Below, one piece after another: positions 11,511 through 23,166 of a DNA stretch of 64,000 nucleotides; position 1 is the first letter of the stretch, and each line of letters opens with the position of its first letter. Origin of the DNA: Macrostomum hystrix (lineage: Eukaryota > Platyhelminthes > Macrostomidae). The position numbers and the translations under genes were made by a program. The notes below the pieces were generated by a model. The model made no database searches. It saw nothing but the letters and a program-made list of their open reading frames with translations, and had not been told where the DNA came from. The stretch spans positions 16,462,501 to 16,526,500 of the forward strand of contig CATNEN010000039.1 in NCBI GenBank assembly GCA_950097015.1, read 5' to 3'.

Positions 11511-14012
11511 ATGCAGCACATCCAGAAGACATCGGCGACAGGATCGGCCAGTGCCTCTGTGTCATCGGCGACAGGATCGGCCAGTGCCTCTGTGTCATCG
11601 GCAACAGGATCGGCTAGTGCCTCTGTGTCATCGGCGACAGGATCGGCTAGTGCCTCTGTGTCATCGGCGACAGGATCGGCTAGTGCCTCTGTGTCATCGG
11701 CGACAGGATCGGCTAGTGCCTCTGTGTCATCGGCGACAGGATCGGCCAGTGCCTCTGTGTCATCGGCGACAGGATCGGCCAGTGCCTCTGTGTCATCGGC
11801 GACAGGATCGGCCAGGGCCTCTGTGTCATCGGCGACAGGATCGGCCAGTGCCTCTGTGTCATCGGCGACAGGATCGGCCCTGTCGTCATCGTCGTCGTCA
11901 TCTGACCATGCGTCTGCTGGTGCCTCAGTGCCAATGACATCTCAACGATTGCATTCAACGGTGTCAGCCCAAGGAGCAGCAGAGCCACTCCTGCCACTCT
12001 CTGTTTTTCAAGAGAGGCATCTCATTCTGCAGCATTCACTTGAAGACGAGTGCACCGTTGCTTCTCTTTTGCGGCTGTGGCAGCTTAACGAGAACTGTAG
12101 CGATGCTGCTATGAATCGACTACTCCTCCTCCTAAGCCACATTCCGGATAGAAATTTGCCAAAGTCTGCAAAGCAAATGAAAACGCGAGTGAAAAATTTC
12201 TTCTGTCATTCATTTACCTCTGCTCGTCTGTGTCTGGTTTGTGAAAAGGCTGGCTGCCGTGAACATGAAGACTTGGCCACTACCGTCGTGATTACGAATG
12301 TGCAAGGCCAGATCGAGAACATCTTGGACTCACAGTTGGAGGTGCTTTTGGAGTACGAGCGCGAGATGAGCAGTGGCATGTACACTGATGTCCTTAACTC
12401 CGATGTAGCAGAAAACCTCGAGCGAAGCTCTGGTACTAACCTACACATGTATTTTTTGCTTAATGCAGATGGAGCTTCATTTTGGGAAAATTCTGACGTG
12501 CAGATATGGCCTCTGACAGCAATCCTTCTGAATCTTCCTCCTGGCAAGAGGAAATTGTTTCGAAACATCATTTTGCTTGCACTGGTTTCCGCTAAACAGA
12601 AGCCCAACTTTCGCCAATGTCTGCCTGCAATTCTCAACAAGCTGCCTACACTGGTTGAATATGGCAGATTTTCAGTGCACCTGCATTTCTCTTTCATTGT
12701 AAGTGATCTCCCAGCTCTCGCCTCACTGTTCTGCATAAAGCAGTTCAATGGAGAATTCTCCTGTCCTAAGTGCCTCAACCCTGGCAAAAGTCTGCGAACT
12801 GGGCTCTGGGTGTTTGCCCCAAATTCCCAGTGTCCGCTCCGAACAACTGCATTTCATCTCGAATGTGTGCGCTTCCTTGAACAGTCGGGCCTAAAGAGCA
12901 TTTTTGGCGTAACTGGAGTGTCACCGCTGTGTAAGCGTATCAGTTTCCCAGCAAACTTCATAATTGACGGAATGCATGCATTTTTCGAGGGCCAGGTCAA
13001 GCTTCTGCTAACAATGTCAACTGACGGCAAGAACCGCCACGAGGAGTTTTTCATCGGTCGTTCTGTTCGCGAAGTTGTTGATTCATTGCTTGAAAATCTA
13101 AAGTTTCCACATGGAATTCATCGGCCGCCTACCCTGGCAAGATTGAGTCTCTGGAAGGCGAAGGATTTTAAGTTGTTTTCCCTGTACTTGTGGATTCCTT
13201 TGCTGCTGGCTCAACAGAATGGTTTACACCGGGAGCTCATTTTCTGCCTAATCGCAGTCTACCATTTCATGTACAGCAATGCCGGATTTGAGCAGGTTCA
13301 GTTGCTCACCACTGCTTTCATGGAGAGTGCAGCTGAAGTCTTTTCAGAGGAGGTACATCGATTGAACTTCCATCTGTTGGAGCACATGGGGAATCAGTGC
13401 CGCGAGTTTGGACCAATATCTTCTTACTCAATGTTTCCATTCGAAGGTGCGATGCTGCATTTCAAGCACATGTTTTCTGGTACTCGCTATCAAGCCGAGC
13501 AGATTGCCGAGCGTTTTTTTTGGTACAGTTCATTGGTTAATTCCTTTCAACACTCTGAATTCACCGCTTACGAGGCATTTACATCTGCAATCGCTGATAC
13601 ATCGCTACCAAGGGACTGCATAGTGGTAAATGGACAAGCAGTCTTCGCACATGGGCACGAGACCAACTTCAAGACATGCTCCTCGTTCGTCTACCTGAAG
13701 GATGGTCGCTTTTCTCTGATCAGGGAAGTCTGTCCAGGTGGCCAGAGTTTTCTAGGATCAATACTAGACTCAGTGGGAACGCTTCAAAGTGTCCTCTTCC
13801 CGCTGTTTACTCGGCCAGTTCTAGCAGCAGCTCGTTCCAAGCCGTCGCTGCGCTACGAAATGTTCAACAGAAATGCCCGCAATGATGGGATTGAATGGTT
13901 TCCGTCTTCAATGATTCAGTCGCGCTGCATAAAGATTGATCTCAATCATCTGCGTGGTGTAGGTAGTTTTTTTTCTCTGGTACCTATGTTGGAAGAGAGC
14001 GAGCATGACTAG
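11511..14012 (+). CDS. CACTA/EnSpm-type transposase (TNP2-like), 833 aa
   Basis: One uninterrupted exon. I prefer the ATG at 11511 (GCCACCATG, 8 nt after a splice acceptor) over the in-frame ATG at 11457, which lies in the putative intron. The N-terminus carries ten 11-residue repeats of the type ATGSASASVSS, then a serine tract. The middle has a Cys/His cluster (CLVCEKAGCREHED). Next come CPKCLNPGKS and FIIDGMHAFFEGQVKLLL, whose D-x-M-H corresponds to the conserved D..H of TNP2 transposases. GPISSYSMFPFEGAMLHFKH and GTRYQAEQI correspond to the family's GPLW..SCFPFE...GTR block near the C-terminal third. The family catalyses cut-and-paste transposition in the nucleus. No stop or frameshift breaks the ORF, so it may be functional. 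Confidence 0.88.
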   Translation: MQHIQKTSATGSASASVSSATGSASASVSSATGSASASVSSATGSASASVSSATGSASASVSSATGSASASVSSATGSASASVSSATGSASASVSSATGSARASVSSATGSASASVSSATGSALSSSSSSSDHASAGASVPMTSQRLHSTVSAQGAAEPLLPLSVFQERHLILQHSLEDECTVASLLRLWQLNENCSDAAMNRLLLLLSHIPDRNLPKSAKQMKTRVKNFFCHSFTSARLCLVCEKAGCREHEDLATTVVITNVQGQIENILDSQLEVLLEYEREMSSGMYTDVLNSDVAENLERSSGTNLHMYFLLNADGASFWENSDVQIWPLTAILLNLPPGKRKLFRNIILLALVSAKQKPNFRQCLPAILNKLPTLVEYGRFSVHLHFSFIVSDLPALASLFCIKQFNGEFSCPKCLNPGKSLRTGLWVFAPNSQCPLRTTAFHLECVRFLEQSGLKSIFGVTGVSPLCKRISFPANFIIDGMHAFFEGQVKLLLTMSTDGKNRHEEFFIGRSVREVVDSLLENLKFPHGIHRPPTLARLSLWKAKDFKLFSLYLWIPLLLAQQNGLHRELIFCLIAVYHFMYSNAGFEQVQLLTTAFMESAAEVFSEEVHRLNFHLLEHMGNQCREFGPISSYSMFPFEGAMLHFKHMFSGTRYQAEQIAERFFWYSSLVNSFQHSEFTAYEAFTSAIADTSLPRDCIVVNGQAVFAHGHETNFKTCSSFVYLKDGRFSLIREVCPGGQSFLGSILDSVGTLQSVLFPLFTRPVLAAARSKPSLRYEMFNRNARNDGIEWFPSSMIQSRCIKIDLNHLRGVGSFFSLVPMLEESEHD
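11533..11880 (+). repeat. 33-bp coding minisatellite in the transposase N-terminus
   Basis: About ten nearly identical 33-bp units each encode ATGSASASVSS, in frame with the transposase. Only a few substitutions separate the units (one gives R for S), which points to recent expansion or homogenisation. Confidence 0.93.
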
Positions 14013-15160
14013 GTGGTGCATTGAAGACTGTTTCTTTATTTCTCCGGTCCTATTTTTCTGCATTCGCTCACAATACTCAATTTCTCAAATATCTCAATTA
14101 TCAATTGAAGTCCATGTGTCTGTTCTGCGATCATCTCGTACTCTAATATCAGGCTATTTTTATATATTGCTAATCATGCAATTTATTTAGGTGCTCTGTT
14201 TTCACGTGCATTTTTCTGTATATTCAGAGAAAAAAATGTGTTGATACTCAAAATCCTTCCATGCGCTCATGTGCTACTTTCGTTGTCCTTTTTATGCATT
14301 TTGTTTCAGGGCTGAAATATTCCTGAAATATTCTGCAAGCGTATACGTTCATTCTTAACTGCTTCGTGCAATCAGGCTGCATTTACTTTTTGCGTGTATA
14401 GTTATTTTAAGTTAATTTTTCCGTTGGTCCTTTGTTGCTTTAGCAGCTGAATCATAGAAAAAAATGTTTTAAATTGCCTGTTTACTTAAGTAAAGGAAAT
14501 TTTGTGCTACATGTTCTATAAATTCTCATAATTTCCTCAAATTTCTATATATTGAAACCATGCGATGTACAATCGTTGTAAACTAACTTTGTCTAAGCTG
14601 CTTACACTTGCAATTTAGCATCAGTGACTGCATTTTCACTTTATGCAAATGTGACTCTTGGCAGCAATGATTACTGAAGTAATCAGGTTTTCCCATGCAA
14701 GCGCTAGTTGCTTTTATGTGTAATATTCATTTTGATTGAACTTTTTTTAATTTTCTCTTCAATGATAATCACATTAATGTATTTATATAATCACAATAAT
14801 ATTATATTATATACAATTATACATGAATAAGTGCCAACAAACATATCACTGTTAATCACTGATTTTGTGTCCTCCAGCATCATAGTCTGCTGAACTAAAC
14901 ATGTATAGATGGAAGTAGAATGATCCGGTTCTTTTTCATATGTTTTATATTATTTAGAAGTGCATGTCTAGGCATAAATATCTGAATTTTAATATCTAGT
15001 GTAATGCTCTGACATGGGATTTACGTAACTGACAAGCTAAGTACAATTATTAGCAAAGACGGTTAGAAGCTTGCATATGTATTTAGGCATGCACTTGACA
15101 CTAGACCCTTGAAATTGAAGTCAAGCTTCTTGTAAGTAAGTGGCCTAAACAATTCCGCCT
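14013..15160. other. Transposon 3' non-coding region
   Basis: A/T-rich 3' UTR and internal spacer between the transposase stop and the right sub-terminal array. No gene or known element is seen. Confidence 0.6.
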
Positions 15161-15852
15161 TTCGATAAAAATTATAATGCATTGATTATAATGGATTATT
15201 TATAGATTATAATGCATTATTGCTAGATTATAATGCACTACAATATATTATAATGCATTATTAATAGATTATAATGTATTATTAATAGATTATAATGTAT
15301 TATTAATAGATTATAATGTATTATTAATAGATTATAATGTATTATTAATAGATTATAATGTATTATTAATAGATTATAATGTATTATTAATAGATTATAA
15401 TGTATTATTAATAGATTATAATGTATTATTAATAGATTATAATGTATTATTAATAGATTATAATGTATTATTAATAGATTATAATGTATTATTAATAGAT
15501 TATAATGTATTATTAATAGATTATAATGTATTATTAATAGATTATAATGTATTATTAATAGATTATAATGTATTATTAATAGATTATAATGTATTATTAA
15601 TAGATTATAATGTATTATTAATAGATTATAATGTATTATTAATAGATTATAATGTATTATTAATAGATTATAATGTATTATTAATAGATTATAATGTATT
15701 ATTAATAGATTATAATGTATTATTAATAGATTATAATGTATTATTAATAGATTATAATGTATTATTAATAGATTATAATGTATTATTAATGGATTATAAT
15801 GTATTATTAATAGATTATAATGTATTATTAATACATTACAATGCATTATTCA
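15160..15852 (+). repeat. Right sub-terminal 21-bp tandem array (about 28 copies)
   Basis: The unit ATTATAATGTATTATTAATAG (21 bp) repeats almost perfectly from about 15240 to 15830, with diverged copies ending in ATGCATTA at both edges. It replaces the longer-unit array of the left end, so the two ends are asymmetric inside the TIRs. The long minus-strand ORF across it is only the repeat translated (seven-residue period). Confidence 0.93.
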
Positions 15853-15894
15853 TGCATTGCTAAATGCATTATTTTGCATTATTGGCGCCTAGGG
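15853..15894 (-). repeat. Right terminal inverted repeat of the CACTA-like transposon
   Basis: It ends ATTATTGGCGCCTAGGG, the reverse complement of the left end, and is followed at once by the TA duplication, whose A is the first base of the IAP start codon. Confidence 0.9.
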
Positions 15895-15895
15895 T

Positions 15896-17648
15896 ATGGC
15901 CACAGCCAACAATAATCTCAATACAGGAGGCAAAGAGAGCGATGGACAGGCCGCTCAAGGCATCAAACAGCTTCCAGACGATCAGGCTAGCGAATGCCAA
16001 GCTATTTTGTCATCAGGAACTGAGCGCGCGAAAATTGTACTGGCCTGGAACATATTGAAGATGATTGTTGCGGCGGTCAGCCCAGAGCATCTCTGCTTTA
16101 GCAGCCGCCAGAGTTCATTTATTAGCATGGACAAGACATTGGCCCTTCATTTGGCAAAGAACGGATTCCATAGCGATGGACAGGCGGGAGCCAAGTGCTG
16201 CTGCTGCGGTGCTGGAACTGATCGCATTACACTCGAGCTGCTAGACAAGTTGCATTCGAACGATGGTCACAACTGCTGTGCCATGCAGCAGCTGCTGAAG
16301 CTGCTGCTTGAATTGAAGAAAAACCAGGATGCCGAGTTGGGACCAGTAGCCGCCAAGTGCAAAGCCCATCTCACGAAGATTCAGATGGCATTGACTGATC
16401 CGGTAATTTGGTTTGTGAAATCTTTCGGCTTTCTAGACGAGGATGTCACTCTGGTGGTAGTCAAAAGCGCATTGCAGCTGAATTTACAATCGCTCAACTT
16501 GAAGCCAGGAGCCCTGATAGAGCTCATTCATGACTTACCTAAGCCTGTTCGGTCATTTGGGGGCTTGGTTGCTAGCCTGTTGAAGTCAGCAGCTGGCTCG
16601 AGTGCTTCGGTTGTGGACTCGGCAGCGAGACAGATAGTTGTGCGACAGCAGTCGATTGGAAGTATGACGCCTGTTCAAAACCTGCAGCTTATCCAATTCA
16701 ACTCCAGGTGAGAGGGTCCAACGCGTATGGAAATATTGGTGGCTCGTCATGAATTTTTTGCGCCTTTGAGGGCCAGCCCAAAGCCACAGTGAGAGTGCAT
16801 ACAACGTCGGACGTAGAGAAAGTCAGGGTACATATGCTCACCTTTGTGAGTATGTGTCAGCGTACAGTATATCTGTGCGGGTTCACCAATCATCAAATGA
16901 TCTGTACTTTTAGGGCTCGGGGGCAGGTAGAACTGCCTAAAATGTGACTATGTTAAAATAAACAAAGGATTAAATTGCACAACTTTAAAATCCACCCAGC
17001 CACTCTTAATGGAAACAAATTTGCACAAACCTGCATGCTTACTGTAATTGCATGGATGGGCACATCACGTGACAGGCGTAATCCAATAGCAAATGAAAAC
17101 GGTCTAGTACGTGATACCCAATAGGTCTTCTTCATACAACGAAGAGAGTTATTTAAAAACTGAAAAAAATCCGAGAGGTCGGGAGTTCGATTCCTAGCCC
17201 TGAAAATAAACAAAACGCTGGACCCTGAATTAGGTTATTGCTTCAGTTCGTCCACTTGAAAATGGGTGCCAACCATCAGCTTGGGGGCACAAAACTGAGT
17301 GGGTTTGGCGGCTCCCAGTGTGCCACCACTGGCTGTACACCTGGTAGGTGTCATTTCTATCCTCTAACTGTACTTTTTATCATCTTGTTATTATGCCATA
17401 TTATCCCGTTCGATAATATTTCGAATGTATCATTGCACAGTACACCCGAGCGATCAGGTAGCTCAGCCGCAGCTGAATACGATGCGGACTGCGGCTCGCT
17501 GTGTCAGCAGTGTCATCAGCGGCAGAGGGACCGGGTCCTGCTGCCCTGCACACACCTGAAGTTCTGTCGCCTGTGCGCTCAGAAGTTTCAAATTTGTCCA
17601 GCCTGCAAAACTGTTGTTCTTGCCGATATTGCGGCCTTTCTATGCTGA
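15896..17648 (+). CDS. IAP-like protein (BIR-UBA-RING), 339 aa
   Basis: Exons 15896-16707 and 17441-17648 join in phase (AG+T). Residues about 65-130 form a BIR-like zinc fold: SSF...LALHLAKNGF, then C101-x2-C104 followed by G, H120 and C127 (C-x2-C-x15-H-x6-C; the classic spacing is x16). Residues about 178-215 (FVKSFGFLDEDV...ALIELIHDL) resemble the UBA domain of cIAP/XIAP. The C-terminus is a C3HC4 RING (CQQC...LLPCTHLKFCRLC...CPAC), the last element as in IAPs. IAPs are cytosolic E3 ubiquitin ligases that restrain caspases and cell-death signalling. The ATG uses the A of the TA duplication made by the adjacent transposon, so coding is intact but the natural 5' UTR and acceptor are 11.2 kb upstream. 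AATAAA lies near 18129. With a single BIR, the target is unknown. Confidence 0.75.
16780..16875 (+). mobile_element. Fragment of SINE family A (intron of IAP gene)
   Basis: Shares AGAGTGCATACA, GAGAAAGTCAGGGTACATATG and GCGTACAGTATATCTGTG with the fuller copies at 51262-51575 and 55798-56000. The tRNA-like head and 3' end are absent. Confidence 0.6.
17155..17345 (+). mobile_element. Head-truncated SINE family B copy (intron of IAP gene)
   Basis: It contains a B-box-like GGGAGTTCGATTCCTAG followed by TTGCTTCAGTTCGTCCA, AATGGGTGCCAACCATCAGC and GTGCCACCACTGG. These are the same blocks in the same order as the tRNA-headed copy at 37835-38110. It sits just before the RING exon. Confidence 0.7.
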
Positions 17649-17734
17649 ATTCGTTGTTAAATTTGTTTAAAAATTCTGCTTATATGAGATATTTCTCATA
17701 TTTTGATCAACAGTAAAACTACCAAAGGGGAACT

Positions 17735-17935
17735 ACCCTCTGAAAAAATTTGCTGCACCCGAACGTAGCAACGCAAGCACACAAAACTCAAGAACACGGG
17801 CCAACTTTCTTCTAAAACTAGAATCAAGTCGCCAGCTCTTAAGACCGTCGAGATATTCAATGGTTCTGGCCTAAGGTCTGATTTTTCGCAAAAGCGCTGG
17901 TGTATTTCGTACACCCCTGCAATGCGCTATTCCTA
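17735..17935 (-). repeat. Interspersed repeat R, copy 1
   Basis: On the minus strand this copy contains CCATTGAATATCTCGACGG, TTCTTGAGTTTTGTGTGCTT and CGTTCGGGTGCAGCAAA. These match the full copy at 57781-58090 and the split copy at 23167/28050. There are no coding features. Confidence 0.75.
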
Positions 17936-20200
17936 AGTTTAGATTGGCTGGCCAATCGCTGCTAGCGGGGGCCGGGGGTTGTTTGTGCTTTGGTCGGAGG
18001 TGGGTGCGCTGCGGCTTTGGTCGGGGGTGGGTGGCCGTGTGTGGCCCCCTTCTAGCCACGTGCGCTGTGCTGTCCTCGCCCGCCCTCTCGCCTCGTTTGT
18101 CTTGAGTTTTTTCCTGTTTTAGCCCCGCAGGAATAAAAATCGCGTCATATTCGTTAATATACTCCCTTCGTTGCCACTTCTAGGGCAGTACGATAAGCTT
18201 TTGTTCGCTGCACCCGCTGTGTTTCTCCTTTTTCCTCTCTCCGGCTGACCCGCTAAGCTTTACTTTAGTGCATCTATTGTAATCTAGGATGTTTTATTTT
18301 ACTATTTGTCTAGAATGTTATTTTTTGATCATTTTATTTACGCTAAGAGCTTTGAAGACTTTATCCAACAATAGTGGCTTTTCTGTTAACTGGCCTTATA
18401 CTAGTGGTCCTTGGCGAAGTGGGCCTGAATAGGAATCCATGTCTGTCATCTCCTCGAAATGCAGAGTTAAGCGTCTTGCTAAAGTACACAAATGATTTCT
18501 ATGGAGTCTAGAATCAAAAACCCGACCTACAAGTCGTGAAATTGACGCTCAAACCACTAGGCTAAAACCCCCTGTCTATGAAGGCCGGTATAAATATTCA
18601 ATTTGCTGATGTTAGCAACGCATTTAGTATTTTGGTGAATGGTAATTCCTAGAATTCAACCAGATTTCTATGAAAAGCGTGCAAGATTTCACATTTTAAG
18701 CCTTTTTACTTTCACCTCGGGTGTAACTTTTATGAGCAAACACATATTTGTATCTACTCGAATTCCTAGTAGCATCAACTATTTTTTTCAAAATAAAAGT
18801 ATTTTTCTTCACTAATTATATTCCCTTTTACAACGGTACCACATCATGTACAATCTGCACGTTTAAAGTTTACTTTCTAAATCAGAATATTATGTTGTAA
18901 GATTCAAACATGTTCTTATTTTTTGTCAATGTTTTATTTCCTTACTAGCTAACATATCCTGAATTATTTTAGTTACCATGATCTGTAAATTATTATTAGG
19001 ATGTAGATAATAAAAAAGTAAAAAAGTCACTTTAAATAGGTACGAATTATGAGAGATATAGTATCATAGGCATGATTGGCATTAGTAACAAATCCGTATG
19101 TATTTATGGACAGTATGACATCAGTTCGTTAAGGCACACAAACCGTTAAAAATGTCACAATAATATAACAGCTATACTTTAATATCTAAAAAGCAATGAA
19201 GACTAATTATCACAACATCTATAAAGGCCAATGATTTTTTGGAAGCACGGATCTCATTGTTTAAGAAGTCGTGGTCAATACTATCTAATAAGTACTGAAT
19301 TAAAAAGGTAGACATAAAATAGAATGAAGGCTAAGATTAACAAAAAAGTGAAATATCACAAGTACTTCACAATACCAACAGACCAATACATCAATAAGTA
19401 TTTCAGCAAAAAATGAAATAACAGCATCTATCGAGGCTTCCAAGTGATATATTTACATGCAAAAAATTGAAGGCATCATTTTTAAGTGCACTTAAAGCTA
19501 CGCTTGTATAACACCGAACAATAAAATAATCGTGCCAAAAATAAGAAGAAATATATAGATGAACAGCTATAAAAAATTCGCCACTAGAATGGAAAGACCC
19601 GAAAACTCGACTTAAATGTAAAATGATATCATGTAATGCATGAAACTTTTCTTATGCTAGTAGAGGCTATACTAAACCGCTTTATGAAATTCTTAACACT
19701 TGTGAAAATTAATATAACAAATCAGGTTTCTCTTTAAGAAACAAATTCTTGCTGGTATAAAACACTGACAATTTTGAACTTAAGGTCAGTCACGTGACTG
19801 CGTTGAGGAACGCCCCAGCGGATTTCCGCTGGTTCTAAAAATAGAAACAACTAAACCTCAACATAGCCAATCGAAATTTGACAAAATCTACACTTAAAAG
19901 TTGACCTTGAAAAAAGTACAGTTAGACCTCTCCATGATAATTGTGAGTATGTAGGTAATATAGGTAATATAGGTATTTTCTCACCATTGAGAAATTAGTC
20001 TTCGAGAAATATAAAATGAAAGCGATCAATTTATCAAATACAACAAATCTAAAAATGTAATTTTCAAATTTTTCGTAATATAAAGATTGTCATGAGCAAT
20101 AATGAGGATAAAAAGCTACATAAATATGATCAAGGGAAGTGAACATTATCGAAACAGTATTAAAAAGAACTAGAATTTTTAAACCATCAACACACTAGAG
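17936..20200. other. A/T-rich intergenic region between IAP gene and SLC66A2
   Basis: It contains the IAP 3' region, with GGAATAAAAA near 18128, and one minus-strand SINE B copy (listed separately). The rest shows no ORF or repeat that I can assign. Confidence 0.5.
18412..18580 (-). mobile_element. SINE family B copy, minus strand
   Basis: The reverse complement reads TTTTAGCCTAGTGGTTTGAG (A-box-like), a B-box region, GAGTCTAGACTCCAT-like sequence, then GCAAGACGCTTAACTCTGCA. This matches the tRNA-derived head and body of the copy at 37835-38110 (GCAAGATACTTAACTATACA). Confidence 0.7.
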
Positions 20201-20209
20201 CCAATTGTT

Positions 20210-21169
<960 letters not shown>

Positions 21170-21642
21170 CTAATACTTGTTTATAGATTTTCCATCTCTG
21201 CTTCTCCCAATAGCTAGACTGCTTACATAAATGAAATCTACGTAAATTATGATTGTAGTATTCTAAATTTTCACATTAAAACAGGAGGTTGCCAGGCATT
21301 TCAGTGCCAGGCTTTTTGGTGCCTGGTCTTGCTTTTCTGTACCTTTTGGATTTTGGTTTAGGTTCCCACAAATACATGACATATAAGATATTGTATATAT
21401 AAGACACATAAGACATGATTGGGAAACCACTGAAGCTGAGCAAAGTACATCATAGAAATCTCTAAAATAAGGGAACATTTGCGCTAAAGCTACAAGCCTG
21501 TATTACCATTTAACAATATACACATATATTTTATTCCTGGTGTCCTTTGTGTTTTTACTGCTCTTATTTTTAATACCTTTGCTTTTCTCTTTCTAGCTCA
21601 ATAGTTGATTCCTAAAAAACTTTGCTTTTTGTTTTTTGTCAG

Positions 21643-21700
21643 TGACTGCCATTTTGTTGGCTGATGTTTTAAATAGAGGCACATGTTTAGCATATATCGT
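21643..21700 (-). repeat. Duplicate of the SLC66A2 exon 3 acceptor region
   Basis: The plus-strand run GACTGCCATTTTGTTGGCTG and the following TTTTAAATAGAGGCACATGTT match 20579-20630, which spans the last intron and first bases of SLC66A2 exon 3, at roughly 45 of 52 positions. It lies upstream of the same gene. Either a piece of the gene was copied, or both are copies of one repeat from which the exon recruited its acceptor. Confidence 0.6.
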
Positions 21701-23166
21701 GCAACCATTGTAATTCCAATTGTACTTCTAATACAGTAGCAAGCTTTGAAGAGTGTGTTACATACATGCATATGTACATGAAAGGTAGCATATTTCTTAG
21801 TCAAAACATGTGAAGCTCACAAATTATAAAAACATACAATTAGGCACAGCATACTACATGCAGGATTTAACATGTACATGGGTTAAGTGTTGTCAATTTA
21901 TAAGTCTATTTAAAAAAGCAAACACAATGCAAATCTACCTTATCTCTGATTGCCCTGAATGCCATGGCGGAACATTTATCCCCTATGGTATATGCAGACT
22001 AGAAATCCACATACAGCAACTAGGGCTACAATATGACAAGTGAAAACTGAAATGGACACACTGTATCTGCCTAATGGGTAAATAAGAAAGTGTATTATTT
22101 TTCTCAAAATGTGAATTTTGAAGTATTGTGATCCTATTTCATTGACTGAAATTCTTGCATGAACACACGTCCAACTGGTCCAAGAGGGGCTCTGTGCCAG
22201 ATAGCATGCCACTTATTAGACAATGTAGGCAAATTTATATAAGGTTTAGGGCAATTTTCAGATGGTATGATGACTGCAACAAAGTTTCTTGTCACCTATA
22301 CCCACTTTGTTGGCTATTAAACAATTCTAAGCTATACACCTATGGTTTTAGCCATACATTTAGTCATATGTAACTTTCAGTATAACTTGTCTTTGCTTAG
22401 TTTTACTTTGCTTTTATGGTGTTTTTATGCAATATGGCTTCTAATTTTTCACTTCATTTGCTTATTCTTTTGCTTTTTGATTGTGCATCACAAATAAACT
22501 GTGTTGCAAAGAATATATATCTATGTCTACCTTGGTAGTACAATTGAATGCATCAAAAAGGCACTGAAAAGCTCCAATTAGGTAATCTAAGAACATGATT
22601 TTACACTTTGAGACATACCAATTTAATACTTGGTAATACATAGCAAGCCATAAAAGAGGTAATGTGGCTTCCTGCTTTTTTTAACATTTATGAACTTTTC
22701 AGCCCTAATTAGAATGTTCTGCACTGCTGAGTTTTTTCAGAGCTAAGCTGCTCCAGAGCCATGACTTCACAGTATAAAGAAAGATGACATTATTTTCAAA
22801 TCATTTGTTAAACAGTTTTTTCAAATCGATGCGAAAACATTGGAAAATCGTTGCTGCAGACAAGTGCAATTGTTGCACTTGTATACAATACAAGTTACAC
22901 TTCGAAGAAGGCCATCAAGAAGCATTTTCATAGAAATCAAATCCTAAACTGTTCTATGAAAATAATCAGTTTAACTTTAGCACAAAAAATGCATTGAAAC
23001 AATTTGTTTTGTAATGAAGTTACACATTTATGCACGATTTTAGCTGTGTTAAAAACGGATACGTTTTAATTTTTTTTGTTTTGCTTTTTACAAAAAAGTA
23101 TTTCATATAAAAAGGCGGCCTATAGTGGCTTAAATAAAAAAACTACATTTTGTAGAGCTTTTTATA
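21701..23166. other. A/T-rich intergenic DNA
   Basis: Only short chance ORFs; I see no gene, RNA or repeat family that I can name. Confidence 0.5.

Larger units (their letters stand above)
4676..15894 (+). mobile_element. Complete 11.2-kb CACTA/EnSpm-like DNA transposon
   Basis: The left end begins CCCTAGGCGCCAATAAT and the right end is its exact reverse complement. The inverted ends continue for about 42 bp with few mismatches (shared AAATAATGCATTTA block). Both ends are flanked by TA (4674-4675 and 15895-15896), a 2-bp target duplication. Inside are sub-terminal repeats at both ends rich in the end motif TGCATTA, a six-exon gene (6359-10811) and a single-exon transposase (11511-14012) with TNP2-type motifs. 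A short TSD, sub-terminal repeats and a TNP2-like transposase are features of the CACTA/Mirage/Chapaev group. The ends do not start with CACTA, so the subfamily is unresolved. Both genes look intact, so the copy may be young. Confidence 0.88.

Noticed and set aside
15238-15846. 202-codon minus-strand ORF with a seven-residue period
   Set aside because: A 21-bp tandem array keeps one frame open; it lies inside the transposon's right sub-terminal repeat.
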